Below are positions 9,161 to 17,675 of a DNA stretch of 64,000 nt, piece by piece. The stretch is taken from NCBI RefSeq assembly GCF_017353175.1, contig NZ_JAFMYW010000011.1:227748-291747 (forward strand), given 5' to 3'. Numbering within the stretch: the first letter of the stretch is position 1; every line of letters starts with the position of its first letter. Origin of the DNA: Fibrella forsythiae (GTDB lineage Bacteria; Bacteroidota; Bacteroidia; Cytophagales; Spirosomataceae). Under the pieces are notes generated by a model. That model worked only from the letters and a program-made list of their open reading frames with translations. It had not been told where the DNA came from and ran no database searches. The translations under genes and the position numbers were made by a program.

Positions 9161-9443
9161 TCATCAAGTGACCACCGGTCTCAGGCCGGGCTGTTAGCTA
9201 ACTATTACTAATTGCTAGAGTCTGACAGGCGTTCCTGAGGTTGCGGAGCAAAACTAACCAGCCGGTAATCGGCCGGTCGGCATCAGAAAATGGCCATTTT
9301 GTTAAGATGCCTACTTGTTTCTTCGCATTTTCATAATCAGTCTGATTGGTCAGGAACGAGGGCGCTACCTCAATTTTGTGGGTCTAAACACGATCGTATG
9401 CCGACGATAATTGTCGTCATACGTTGTGTTACAGCGTCCATGT
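9161..9443. other. Intergenic leader of the phytase operon
   Basis: 283 bases without a gene. An imperfect inverted repeat at about 9396-9424 (GACGATAATTGTCGTC core flanked by CGTATG and CATACG) lies 20 bases before the TonB receptor start and is a candidate operator. Nothing else recognisable. Confidence 0.4.
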
Positions 9444-12224
9444 ATGTTGAGATTTCTTTACTTTTTTCTATCCGGCTGTTTGCTGGCACTACCTGCCTCG
9501 GCTGGCACTATTCGGGGAAAAACCATCGACGCGACGACGGGCGAACAACTGATTGGTGCGGTAGTTCACCTTGAGAATACCAAATTCAACGCCGTATCCG
9601 AACTCGACGGGTCGTTTCAGTTTCGGAACGTACCTGAAGGGAGTTATCAACTGATTGTCAGTTATATCAGCTATAAGACAAGCACCCATACGGTGGTGGT
9701 GGGCGGCAACGAGCCCCTTACGCTTACGCTCGCGCTGGAATCAGACGATAAGCAGACGCTCAGCGAAATAGTGGTTACACAAAAACGGGACGGATTCAGC
9801 GATAACACCGCCCGGACCCTGGAGCGGAATGCGTTGCAGGTAACCAACATTGTTTCGGGGCGAACCATCGAGTTGTCGCCCGATCTGACCGTGGCCAACG
9901 TCATTCAGCGGGTTTCGGGTATATCGGTTGAACGGAACAGCAACGGCGACGGTCAGTATGCCATTGTACGGGGTATGGATAAGCGGTACAATTACACGCT
10001 GGTCAACGGGGTGAAGATCCCCAGCCCCGACAACCGGTACAGGTACGTTCCCCTCGATATTTTCCCGTCTGAATTACTGGAACGGCTTGAGGTCTACAAA
10101 GCCCTGTTGCCTAGCCAGGAAGGCGATGCGATTGGCGGTGCCGTGAACATGATTATGCGCGATGCACCGAGCCAGCGATACATGCAGGCGAACTTGGCAA
10201 CGGGCTATTCCGGCCTGTTTATCAACCGTGACTTCACCAGCTTCGATACACGAAACATAGCCGCGCAATCGCCTTACGAGCGGCTGGGTAATCAGTACAG
10301 TGCCACGCCCAACGACTTCAACAAGGCATCGGCGACTTATACAACCGGTCATCCGGCGCCTAATCTGATTGGCGGATTTGCCATTGGTAACCGGTTTCTG
10401 AGTCAAAAGCTGGGCGTTATGCTGGCGGGTAGTTTTCAGAATACATATCGGGGAAGCAACAGCCTCTTTGCCGATGGCGATGTGGCCGACACCCTGCGTG
10501 GCCTTGTGTTGACGAAGCAAAGCGAACGCCTGTATTCAGAACAGCAAACGCGCTACGGCCTGCACAGCAAACTGGATTTTCGCCTGAATCCGCGCACCAA
10601 GCTGCAGTGGTACAATGCGTATATCAACCTGACCAATGCGCAGGTCCGAGAAACTAAAACCACCGAATTGGCCATTGGCGGCTACAACCCTGAGCTAGGC
10701 AACGCGTCGCTTACTTATGCAACCCGCACACGCCTGACGCAGCAGTCGATTTTTACCAGCACGCTACAGGGAACGCATAAGCTACCAGCTAGCCTGACCG
10801 TCAACTGGTCGGCGGTTTATTCCAATGCCACCAATGCCGTGCCCGACCAGACCAACATTCCGCTACTGGGTGTTCGGAAAGCGTTTGTCGACACCCGTAC
10901 AACGGTGAATGACGGGTATCGGCGGTGGGAACACAATTCCGATCAGGATATGGCGGGCTACCTGAACGTAACCTGGAACCGCTCCATCGGAAATGTACCC
11001 GTCGAGTGGATGATCGGCGGCTTGTTTCGTGACAAAACCCGTACGAATTTTTATAACAACTACACCGTTCGCCCAGCCAATGTATTTGCCCAATACGGGG
11101 TCGACTTCACCAACTACAGCCAGATAAACTGGACTATTCAGAACCCGCTAGGCTCAGTAGCGTCGGCCCTGAATTATGATGCCACTGAGCAAACATCATC
11201 GGGTTATCTGCAATTCCGGACCACCGGCCAGCCACTCGAACTCGTTGGCGGTCTGCGGGTTGAACACACCGATCAGGGCTACACCATGAAGTTTCCGATT
11301 GGGGAAGATTACCCCGTTGGCAAACAGGTTTACACCGATTTTCTGCCCAGCCTGCACGCCCGGTTGCAACGGGGTAATGCCAACTGGCGAGCCTCGTATT
11401 TCCGGTCACTGAATCGCCCAGGCTTCTTCGAGATTGTTCCGTATCGCATTGTCAATGAAGAGTATCAGGAGCGGGGAAATCCGAATCTGAAACGGGCCAT
11501 TGCCGATAACATTGACCTACGCTACGAGCTTTTCCCGCGCCCACTGGAGCAGTTCATGGTCGGGCTTTTTTACAAGCATATTCAGGACCCGATAGAATAT
11601 ACGCTTCAGAAAGACGCCATTCGGGGGCAGGACATCTACTACTCACCAGGCAATTTCGGAACCGCCCGCAACCTCGGCATTGAGGTCGACGCCATCAAAT
11701 ACATCCGAAAATGGGGGCTGAAGGCCAACTATACGTATACCAACTCACGCATTACTACGCCAAAGTCGAAGCGGATTCGAAACGCACAGGGCGATCTGGA
11801 GACGATTACCGTAAGCCAGACGCGGCCACTCTACGGGCAGTCGGCCCACGTTGGTAACGTGTCGCTGCTTTATAAAGACGGCGATCATGGGCTGGATGTG
11901 CAACTGGCCGCCAGCTATACCGGTGAGCGAATCAGTACGGTGGCTCAGTTCGTCGATAATGATTTGTGGCAGAAAGGCTTCGTGCAAATGGATGCATCGC
12001 TTGAAAAGCGGTTGGGTGCTTCCGGCTCCGGCAGCGCAACGGGCGGGTTCATTCTGTTCGCAAAAGCCAATAACCTGCTGAATACGCCAACCGAGATTTT
12101 CATCAAGAATACCAATTCCAAAAATGCAGGTGTACCCGGCCAAAATTTAGCCTCAGGCCAGACGCTGATCCGCCGAGATTATTATCAGCAGTCGTATCTG
12201 ATCGGTCTTCGGTATAAGCTGTAA
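9444..12224 (+). CDS. TonB-dependent receptor of the phytase locus
   Basis: An outer-membrane active transporter of about 926 residues. The signal peptide MLRFLYFFLSGCLLALPASA precedes a carboxypeptidase-regulatory-like domain (GKTIDATTGEQLIGAVVHLE, about 22-105). The plug begins near residue 130 (DLTVANVIQRVSGISVERNS) and carries IVRGMDKRYNYTLVNGVKIP, as in the large TonB receptors grouped with CirA/FecA-like proteins; the barrel ends in YLIGLRYKL. ATG 9444 was chosen because the longer in-frame start at 9411 would disrupt the signal peptide. It is followed after 37 bases by a lipoprotein and then a phytase, so import of phytate or its phosphate-containing breakdown products is a reasonable inference. 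Confidence 0.9.
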   Translation: MLRFLYFFLSGCLLALPASAGTIRGKTIDATTGEQLIGAVVHLENTKFNAVSELDGSFQFRNVPEGSYQLIVSYISYKTSTHTVVVGGNEPLTLTLALESDDKQTLSEIVVTQKRDGFSDNTARTLERNALQVTNIVSGRTIELSPDLTVANVIQRVSGISVERNSNGDGQYAIVRGMDKRYNYTLVNGVKIPSPDNRYRYVPLDIFPSELLERLEVYKALLPSQEGDAIGGAVNMIMRDAPSQRYMQANLATGYSGLFINRDFTSFDTRNIAAQSPYERLGNQYSATPNDFNKASATYTTGHPAPNLIGGFAIGNRFLSQKLGVMLAGSFQNTYRGSNSLFADGDVADTLRGLVLTKQSERLYSEQQTRYGLHSKLDFRLNPRTKLQWYNAYINLTNAQVRETKTTELAIGGYNPELGNASLTYATRTRLTQQSIFTSTLQGTHKLPASLTVNWSAVYSNATNAVPDQTNIPLLGVRKAFVDTRTTVNDGYRRWEHNSDQDMAGYLNVTWNRSIGNVPVEWMIGGLFRDKTRTNFYNNYTVRPANVFAQYGVDFTNYSQINWTIQNPLGSVASALNYDATEQTSSGYLQFRTTGQPLELVGGLRVEHTDQGYTMKFPIGEDYPVGKQVYTDFLPSLHARLQRGNANWRASYFRSLNRPGFFEIVPYRIVNEEYQERGNPNLKRAIADNIDLRYELFPRPLEQFMVGLFYKHIQDPIEYTLQKDAIRGQDIYYSPGNFGTARNLGIEVDAIKYIRKWGLKANYTYTNSRITTPKSKRIRNAQGDLETITVSQTRPLYGQSAHVGNVSLLYKDGDHGLDVQLAASYTGERISTVAQFVDNDLWQKGFVQMDASLEKRLGASGSGSATGGFILFAKANNLLNTPTEIFIKNTNSKNAGVPGQNLASGQTLIRRDYYQQSYLIGLRYKL

Positions 12225-12261
12225 CCGGCTAACTGACAGTAGTTTACTAACAAAAAAACAC

Positions 12262-13524
12262 ATGAAAAACGTATTCGTATTGGCCGCAGCACTGGCCACC
12301 GTAATGGTTGGCTGTAAGAAGTCGGACGATGGTTCTGTAACGCCCGTTGTTCCGCCCGTGGTGCAGGAAAACGTGGGGGGGGATGTGTCGGGTGTATGGA
12401 CCAAAGGAGGCACGTACAAGATCACAAACCACCTTCAGATTTCGGAAGGAAAATCACTGACCATTCAGGAAGGGGCCACCGTTATTTTCAGCGACTCGAC
12501 CGTGAAGCCTGAGTTTATCGTAAAAGGCAACCTGTATGTGCTGGGGACTGATCAAAATCCCGTCAAATTCACCGTTCCCGACGCCTGGAAAACGGTGAAG
12601 AATGAGTTTGGTAATCTGTGGGGCGGTATTATTGCCAGTCCTAAGTCAGAAGAACTGGTGCTGAAAAACGTCATTATGGAGTATGGTGGTGCCGTTACAA
12701 CGGAGAGCTCACCATCCGTAAAAGCTGGTTTGTATAAAGCGGCTGCCGGCCAGCACGTACCTGCGGTTAATTTCACCAACGTAAACGGTAAGGTCGTGAT
12801 CATCAACAGTCGGCTGAGCAATCAGAACGAAGACGGCATTTATCTGGAAGGCGGCAAGGTCATTATTGCCAATAATATGATCTACACGCAGGGCGTATCG
12901 GGCGGTGATGCTATCAATATTAAATCGGGCGTACAAGCCGACGTAGCCTATAACCTGGTTTACAGCCCCAATACCAACGCCATGAAACTGTCGAGCACGG
13001 GTGACCGCACACCACAGGCATATGTTGTTGCCTACAATAACACGATCGTGAATGCAGGCTGGCGCCGTCCGAGCATCAAGGGTGGTTCAATCTGGGTTGA
13101 GGCTGCCGTTCGGGCTACAATCTATAACAATCTGTTTGTCAATGACCGCTTTGGCGTTAAGCGCGATACCAAGCTTACCGAAGACGCCCGTAGCGTAATG
13201 GGCAATAACTACTATTATGGCTACACGCAGCAAGGGGTCGATCAATTTCAGCCATCAGCCGAGATTATTGCTGGCACTAGCGACGTCATTGCTAAAACGG
13301 CTGGAGCGAATGACCCGAAATTCGTAAACTTCCCGCTCGACAACCCATCGCTGAATCAGACGTTTAATACGGCCTGGAATTTTAAACTACAAGCTGGTTC
13401 GCCGGCGTTGGGTAAGGGCAACATCACGTTTACCCGCTTGTATGCCGATGGTATTACGGTTGGTGGTGTACTGTACCAATCGCCCGCCCCGGCTACCTAC
13501 GTAGGCGCTTACGGAACCAACTAG
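12262..13524 (+). CDS. Lipoprotein with right-handed parallel beta-helix
   Basis: 420 residues with a lipoprotein signal (VFVLAAALATVMVGC, lipid-attachment Cys at about 17). A low-complexity Pro/Val linker leads into repeated short beta-strand turns: KITNHLQISEGKSLTIQEGATVIF, LVLKNVIMEYGG, VVIINSRLSNQNEDGIYLEGG, VIIANNMIYTQ and ATIYNNLFVNDRFGV. This matches the pectate-lyase-like beta-helix fold that is common among Bacteroidota surface proteins. I see no assigned catalytic triad. It lies between a TonB receptor and a phytase in the same direction, so it is likely a surface partner for binding or processing the same substrate. Confidence 0.8.
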   Translation: MKNVFVLAAALATVMVGCKKSDDGSVTPVVPPVVQENVGGDVSGVWTKGGTYKITNHLQISEGKSLTIQEGATVIFSDSTVKPEFIVKGNLYVLGTDQNPVKFTVPDAWKTVKNEFGNLWGGIIASPKSEELVLKNVIMEYGGAVTTESSPSVKAGLYKAAAGQHVPAVNFTNVNGKVVIINSRLSNQNEDGIYLEGGKVIIANNMIYTQGVSGGDAINIKSGVQADVAYNLVYSPNTNAMKLSSTGDRTPQAYVVAYNNTIVNAGWRRPSIKGGSIWVEAAVRATIYNNLFVNDRFGVKRDTKLTEDARSVMGNNYYYGYTQQGVDQFQPSAEIIAGTSDVIAKTAGANDPKFVNFPLDNPSLNQTFNTAWNFKLQAGSPALGKGNITFTRLYADGITVGGVLYQSPAPATYVGAYGTN

Positions 13525-13529
13525 TGTCT

Positions 13530-14603
13530 ATGTATCGACTTTGCGTAACGCTGTTTATCGGATTAACCGCAGTGGCTTGTCAACAACCTGCGCATCGGAT
13601 TGGGCAGGCTACTGCCGACACAACTCAGGTAGTACACCCCGTCGTTGTCACCGATTCTGTCCGGCACGATTCCGATGATCCGGCTGTATGGATCAATCCG
13701 GCCAATCCAGCCAAAAGCCTGGTCATCGGTACCGATAAAGATTCGGATGGTGGGCTGTATGTGTATGATTTAGCTGGTCATTTACAGGCCGACAAGACGG
13801 TATATGGCCTGAAACGACCTAACAACGTTGATGTAGAGTATGGCCTGATACTCAGCGGGAAGCCTACCGACATTGTGGTCACCACTGAACGAGAGACGCA
13901 TAACCTTCGCATTTTTTCGCTACCCGATATGAAGCCTGTCGACGGCGGGGGTATTCCTGTGTTTGAAGGTGAAACCGGAACAGGTTATCGCGACCTGATG
14001 GGCATCGCCCTGTACAAAAATAAGGATGGTGCGATCGACGCAATCGTTGGCCGGAAAAGTGGACCAACCGATGGGACGTACCTGTGGCAGTATCGACTGG
14101 CCGATGCTGGCAACGGGCAGGTGAAAGCCACCTTGCTACGGAAGTTTGGTGAATACAGCGGCCGGAAAGAGATTGAATCGATTGCCGTTGATGACCAGCT
14201 TGGGTACGTTTACTATTCCGACGAGGGCATGGGTGTCCGCCAATATTTCGCTGATCCGGCGCGGGGAAATAAACAGCTGTCGCTATTTGCTACATCCGGT
14301 TTTGCTGAGGACCATGAAGGGATTTCGATTTATGCTACATCCGACAGCACGGGCTATCTGCTGGTGTCTGACCAGGGCGGCGACCGATTCCAGGTTTTCC
14401 GGCGCGAGGGGCAGGCGGGGCAGCCGTATGCGCATCGCTGGGTACGTACCATACGTGTGCTGGCACACCAGAGCGATGGCTCAGAAACCATTGCCCAGCC
14501 TCTGAACAAACAATTCAAGCATGGTTTGTTCATTGCCATGAGCGATAACCGAACTTTTCAGCTCTACCGCTGTGAAGATATTCTCGGCGATCTGATCAAG
14601 TAA
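13530..14603 (+). CDS. Beta-propeller phytase (3-phytase), lipoprotein
   Basis: An enzyme of 357 residues predicted to release phosphate from inositol hexakisphosphate in a calcium-dependent reaction, anchored by a lipoprotein signal (FIGLTAVACQQ). Family signatures present are DSDDPAVWINPANPAKSLVIGTDKD near residue 50, RPNNVDVEYG, LMGIALYK, EIESIAVDDQLGYVYYSDEGMGV and DHEGISIY. These acidic loops form the propeller's calcium and phosphate sites. ATG 13530 is six bases beyond the preceding stop; a GTG at 13524 would overlap that stop. It is the third gene of an operon with a TonB receptor and beta-helix lipoprotein, consistent with phytate scavenging. Confidence 0.92.
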   Translation: MYRLCVTLFIGLTAVACQQPAHRIGQATADTTQVVHPVVVTDSVRHDSDDPAVWINPANPAKSLVIGTDKDSDGGLYVYDLAGHLQADKTVYGLKRPNNVDVEYGLILSGKPTDIVVTTERETHNLRIFSLPDMKPVDGGGIPVFEGETGTGYRDLMGIALYKNKDGAIDAIVGRKSGPTDGTYLWQYRLADAGNGQVKATLLRKFGEYSGRKEIESIAVDDQLGYVYYSDEGMGVRQYFADPARGNKQLSLFATSGFAEDHEGISIYATSDSTGYLLVSDQGGDRFQVFRREGQAGQPYAHRWVRTIRVLAHQSDGSETIAQPLNKQFKHGLFIAMSDNRTFQLYRCEDILGDLIK

Positions 14604-14625
14604 TGGACCCATCGCCTATCTACCT

Positions 14626-14662
14626 AAAAAGAGGCCCGTCAGTTATTGACGAGCCTCTTTTT
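14626..14662. terminator. Terminator after phytase, shared with convergent lipoprotein gene
   Basis: A 16-bp stem with one mismatch (AAAAAGAGGCCCGTCA against its complement) and a 5-base loop, with A and T runs on both sides, so it can serve both strands. Confidence 0.85.
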
Positions 14663-14675
14663 ATGCTAAGAAAGA

Positions 14676-15260
14676 TTATCGAACTGTCAGCGGAAAGTTA
14701 AGGTTGACGTCATCTGAACCGGGCGTTACTGTGCCATTTTTAACGGCTACACCATTGATGGGTGGCTGATGCCGTAATCGTACGTTTAACAGTCCTGTTC
14801 CGGCCGAGCCTGTTGTGGCGGTGCCAGCCAAGCCAATGGGGAAGTTGCGGCTGTCTTTATCGCCGTAGGTATATGCCAGCAACGTACCCGGCGTAGCTGT
14901 GTAAACAAACAGGTGTTCATCCTGCTTGTCTTTGATCTCGTTCGTAATATTGTCAGTGGGTGTTTTGCTTTCATCCAGGACCTCAACCGTCAGGCTGTAG
15001 CTCTTATTGGCCGTCAGCGTTACCGAATCGAAGCGAGTCGGGGCAGCACCACCGTCGCCGTCTTTATCCTGGAAGGTGAATGCCTGCGTGTTGGTTGTAC
15101 CTTGTTCTGTGAAGCGAAGTGTCACGGTGGTGATCAGTTCGTTTTCGTCGGCTGGTTGCGGCTCCGTTGCCTTATTACAACCGGCTAACATGAGTAGGCT
15201 ACCTAGTGCCAGAACTGAACCTGTGTAGGCGATATGCCTCCTGTATGCGTGCTGCATCAT
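14676..15260 (-). CDS. Periplasmic/surface lipoprotein, type 1 periplasmic-binding-fold-like family
   Basis: About 194 residues with a lipoprotein signal (GSVLALGSLLMLAGC). The mature region LITTVTLRFTEQGTTNTQAF, RFDSVTLTANKSYSLTVEVLDES, HLFVYTATP and LLNVRLRHQPP resembles a Bacteroidota family often found beside TonB receptors and MerC-like proteins. ATG 15260 was chosen over 15278 because a near-perfect promoter (TTTG, 19 bases, TATGTTTG) ends at 15283, which would place transcription initiation at about the 15278 codon. Its promoter shares palindromic operators with the divergent MerC-like gene and a half-site arrangement with the TonB receptor at 655. A role in trace-metal acquisition is inferred. 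Confidence 0.7.
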   Translation of the reverse strand: MMQHAYRRHIAYTGSVLALGSLLMLAGCNKATEPQPADENELITTVTLRFTEQGTTNTQAFTFQDKDGDGGAAPTRFDSVTLTANKSYSLTVEVLDESKTPTDNITNEIKDKQDEHLFVYTATPGTLLAYTYGDKDSRNFPIGLAGTATTGSAGTGLLNVRLRHQPPINGVAVKNGTVTPGSDDVNLNFPLTVR

Positions 15261-15282
15261 AGTGCTGTTGAGTTTCATGCTA

Positions 15283-15313
15283 CAAACATACCTAAACGCA
15301 ACGTTGTTGCAAA
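15283..15313 (-). promoter_or_regulatory. Promoter for the lipoprotein gene
   Basis: Read on the minus strand: TTTG at 15313-15310, a 19-base spacer, and TATGTTTG at 15290-15283. This matches the Bacteroidota housekeeping consensus (TTTG, N19, TAnnTTTG). It overlaps the palindromes at 15298-15325. Confidence 0.75.
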
Positions 15314-15334
15314 TTAATTTGCAACCTTATTGCA
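15298..15334. promoter_or_regulatory. Overlapping palindromic operators in the lipoprotein/MerC divergent promoter
   Basis: Three nested symmetric sites are visible: GCAAC GTT GTTGC (15298-15310), the perfect 20-bp palindrome GTTGCAAATTAATTTGCAAC (15306-15325), and TGCAA CCTTA TTGCA (15320-15334). They cover the -33 regions of both promoters, as expected for a repressor. The TGCAA-N5-TTGCA layout is reminiscent of Fur-family boxes, but the regulator is not in the window. Confidence 0.7.
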
Positions 15335-15353
15335 TCTACGGGGGTTAACCTCT

Positions 15354-15361
15354 TACTTTTG
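15354..15361 (+). promoter_or_regulatory. -7 element of the MerC-like gene promoter
   Basis: TACTTTTG fits TAnnTTTG and lies 23 bases before the ATG at 15384; a TTG at 15330 is a possible -33 element and lies within the palindrome cluster. Confidence 0.6.
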
Positions 15362-15383
15362 CACTGCAGAATTTAAGTTAGTC

Positions 15384-15767
15384 ATGAAGTTGGACGACGT
15401 TGTTGAGAAGAAAGCGGATTATATTGGTATTACGGGGTCGGTGCTTTGCCTGATTCATTGCCTGGCTGCACCCGTGCTGGTAATGACATCGAGTCTGTTT
15501 CGTGATGATACACTACGGGCCAGTTTTCTGGGCCTCGATTACGTATTTATCGCCGTCAATATCGTGGCCGTTTATTTTGCGGCTCGCAATCATACCTCAT
15601 CCGCGATTCGTACGGCGCTTTGGAGCTTCCTGTTCCTATTCGCGGTGGGTCTTTTACTGGAAGATGTCAATCCTGTGTTTGAATACCTTGCCTATGCCGC
15701 CTCAACGGGGCTGGTAATTTCGCACCTGGTTAATCTACGGCATCATAGACTCGTTCATTCGCACTGA
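15384..15767 (+). CDS. MerC-domain membrane protein
   Basis: 127 residues with four hydrophobic helices. The first contains the MerC signature ITGSVLCLIHCLAAPVLVM (about 14-32), including the two cysteines around a His that bind metal in the family; the others are at about 48-65, 74-91 and 96-113. The C-terminus ends in His-rich RHHRLVHSH. MerC was named for mercury transport, but Bacteroidota copies occur near metal-uptake genes. Here it is divergent from a lipoprotein and under shared palindromic operators, which points to metal homeostasis rather than mercury resistance. I set the start at ATG 15384, since the longer TTG start at 15330 lies in the operator. Confidence 0.85.
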   Translation: MKLDDVVEKKADYIGITGSVLCLIHCLAAPVLVMTSSLFRDDTLRASFLGLDYVFIAVNIVAVYFAARNHTSSAIRTALWSFLFLFAVGLLLEDVNPVFEYLAYAASTGLVISHLVNLRHHRLVHSH

Positions 15768-15781
15768 CAGTCAGTTGAACA

Positions 15782-15821
15782 CATCAAAAAGGGCGACCGT
15801 AACTGGTCGCCCTTTTTGATG
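15782..15821. terminator. Bidirectional terminator
   Basis: A perfect 17-bp stem (CATCAAAAAGGGCGACC) with a 6-base loop lies between the convergent MerC-like gene and the CBU_0592-like gene. Confidence 0.88.
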
Positions 15822-16064
15822 CTAAATGGTTCTGCGCCTTGTCAGGGAAAATACCGCAATAAGCACCCAAACCACGTTGACCAACGCCGACGGATAAGCG
15901 CCGTGGTAGTACGTATTGACCACAAAAAACAGCCCGCCGATCAGATTAGCCCAGACATACCTGGGATCTTTGGCATCTAAACGCCCCTGAATATTAAGGA
16001 AATAAGCCCCGACGATCAGGACAGACGCGACCCAACCCAGGGTTTCGATAAAGTAATGGAGCAT
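15822..16064 (-). CDS. Small integral membrane protein (CBU_0592-like)
   Basis: 80 residues with three hydrophobic segments (4-24, 38-53, 60-74). The pattern ETLGWVASVLIVGAYFLNIQG, DPRYVWANLIGGLFFVVNTYYHGAYPSALVNVVWVLIA is that of the CBU_0592 family of uncharacterised small membrane proteins. It starts eight bases after the end of nuoN on the same strand and is probably co-transcribed with it. Function unknown. Confidence 0.75.
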   Translation of the reverse strand: MLHYFIETLGWVASVLIVGAYFLNIQGRLDAKDPRYVWANLIGGLFFVVNTYYHGAYPSALVNVVWVLIAVFSLTRRRTI

Positions 16065-16072
16065 GGTCTAGC

Positions 16073-17635
16073 TTAAAAAGTGGCAATCAGCCGCATGATC
16101 AGATCGGGCTTGACAAACAGCAGCACCACGGGCGGCACAGTGATAGCCAGCGCAACCCACTGCGCTACGGTCAATCGTACAGGTACTACAGGTACGTTAT
16201 CGGGTAGTGGTCGGAAGATCAGTAGGAACGGAATCCGGATGTAATAAAACAGGGAAACAACGGCATTGGCCAGTCCTAAACCAAATAGCCAGATCAGCCA
16301 CGGATTATCCGTTGACTGGTATGCGTTGAACAGGGCCGAAAATGACAATACTTTCGCTGTAAAGCCAACGGTTGGCGGTAAGCCGGTGAGGGCTATCGCA
16401 ACCACAACCAGGCAAACGGTGAGCAGGGGAGAGGCGCTCATTCGACCGGCAAAATCAGCGATTCGAAGGGAACCGGCCGGGGCCAGCGCATCGATGAGAA
16501 AGAAAGCCGCCAGTGAGATGAACAGGTACGTTGCCATATAGAATATAGCAGCCTGAAAGCCTGCATCTGATAACGCAACCACGCCGACCAGCAGAAAACC
16601 GGCTTGGGCAATAGTTGAATAGGCCAGAAGGCGTTTAGCGTCGGTCTGGCGAAGAGCCGATAGGTTCCCGATCAGAATACCCGCCATGGCCACAATGGCC
16701 AACGGCGTTTGCAACCCAGCTACCGGCATGGCCGATAGCAAACGCATGAGTACCAGTAACGCCGCTGCTTTGGGGCCGATCGAGAAAAAGGCGGCCACCG
16801 GGACTGGAGCCGCTTCGTAGGCATCGGGCGTCCAGATCTGGAACGGCACCGCCGACAGCTTAAAAAGCAACCCCGCCATGGTTAGCAGACCTGCCACCAG
16901 GGCAATGCTTCCGTTTTTTGCCAGTTCTATACCAAATACAGCGCTGGTAATATCCAGTGTTCCGGTCAGCCCGTAGAGCAACGACATGCCATAGAGCATA
17001 ACGGCCGAGCTTACCGCCCCAAAGAGCAGGTATTTCAAGCCCCCTTCCGATGCCTTCCGATCACCAACGAGGCCGGTTAGCAGGTATGAGCTGATCGAAA
17101 CGAGTTCGAGGCTCAGGTAAATCGATAGCAGGTTGACAGCCATCGATAGCAGGAACAGGCCCAGTACCAGCGCCATAAGCACGGCGTACCACTCGGTAGG
17201 TAATTGCCGTTTTGCTGTGGCCTGCTGCTGATCGTTGCCTTGCCAGATACCCGTTTCCCAGAGCACTACGGCAATGGCTCCTGCGGCAACAACGCCCTTG
17301 ATCAGAATAGCCTGGTTGTCGAGGAACAGCAGGTTCAGGAACAGGGGCCCCCTGAACGGTTCACCTATCGTGATAACGCCGGCAATCAGTAACCCAAACA
17401 CGGTTAGGCCCGTAAGCCAGGGGCGGGTCTGTTGTTCATTACCTCGCCGGAGTAATACTAACTCTGCAATCAGCAGGCCACAAAAAGCCAGCGCGAGCCA
17501 GCCTTCAGCGCCAACGCCGCTAAGGCTGTCAAGAATATTCTGTAGTTGATCGGTGAGCGGCAAGGGGTAGTTAGTTGATGAATTAAGCGTTAGGAATAGT
17601 GTTGCAAGTCTACGGATAGTCTCCAGCAACGCCAT
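16073..17635 (-). CDS. nuoN: NADH-quinone oxidoreductase subunit N
   Basis: A membrane-arm subunit of respiratory complex I, homologous to cation/proton antiporters. It has 520 residues with about 14 predicted helices. Family features include LSIYLSLELVSISSYLLTGL with the key Glu, KYLLFGAVSSAVMLYGMSLLYG, LLFKLSAVPFQIWTPDAYEAAPVPVAAFFSIGPKAAA with conserved Lys and Pro-Asp, and LLAYSTIAQAGFLL. The N-terminus is somewhat longer than usual, so the true start may lie slightly inside. It is followed by a small membrane protein and preceded by terC. No other nuo gene is in the window: nuoM would normally lie directly upstream but is replaced here by terC. Confidence 0.92.
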   Translation of the reverse strand: MALLETIRRLATLFLTLNSSTNYPLPLTDQLQNILDSLSGVGAEGWLALAFCGLLIAELVLLRRGNEQQTRPWLTGLTVFGLLIAGVITIGEPFRGPLFLNLLFLDNQAILIKGVVAAGAIAVVLWETGIWQGNDQQQATAKRQLPTEWYAVLMALVLGLFLLSMAVNLLSIYLSLELVSISSYLLTGLVGDRKASEGGLKYLLFGAVSSAVMLYGMSLLYGLTGTLDITSAVFGIELAKNGSIALVAGLLTMAGLLFKLSAVPFQIWTPDAYEAAPVPVAAFFSIGPKAAALLVLMRLLSAMPVAGLQTPLAIVAMAGILIGNLSALRQTDAKRLLAYSTIAQAGFLLVGVVALSDAGFQAAIFYMATYLFISLAAFFLIDALAPAGSLRIADFAGRMSASPLLTVCLVVVAIALTGLPPTVGFTAKVLSFSALFNAYQSTDNPWLIWLFGLGLANAVVSLFYYIRIPFLLIFRPLPDNVPVVPVRLTVAQWVALAITVPPVVLLFVKPDLIMRLIATF

Positions 17636-17675
17636 GCTTACTTCTTAACTGCAGCGGCGGACCGCTCTTGATTCA

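Noticed and set aside
15330..15383. Extended TTG start of the MerC-like protein
   Set aside because: It overlaps the palindromic operators and the -7 element; ATG 15384 fits the promoter.
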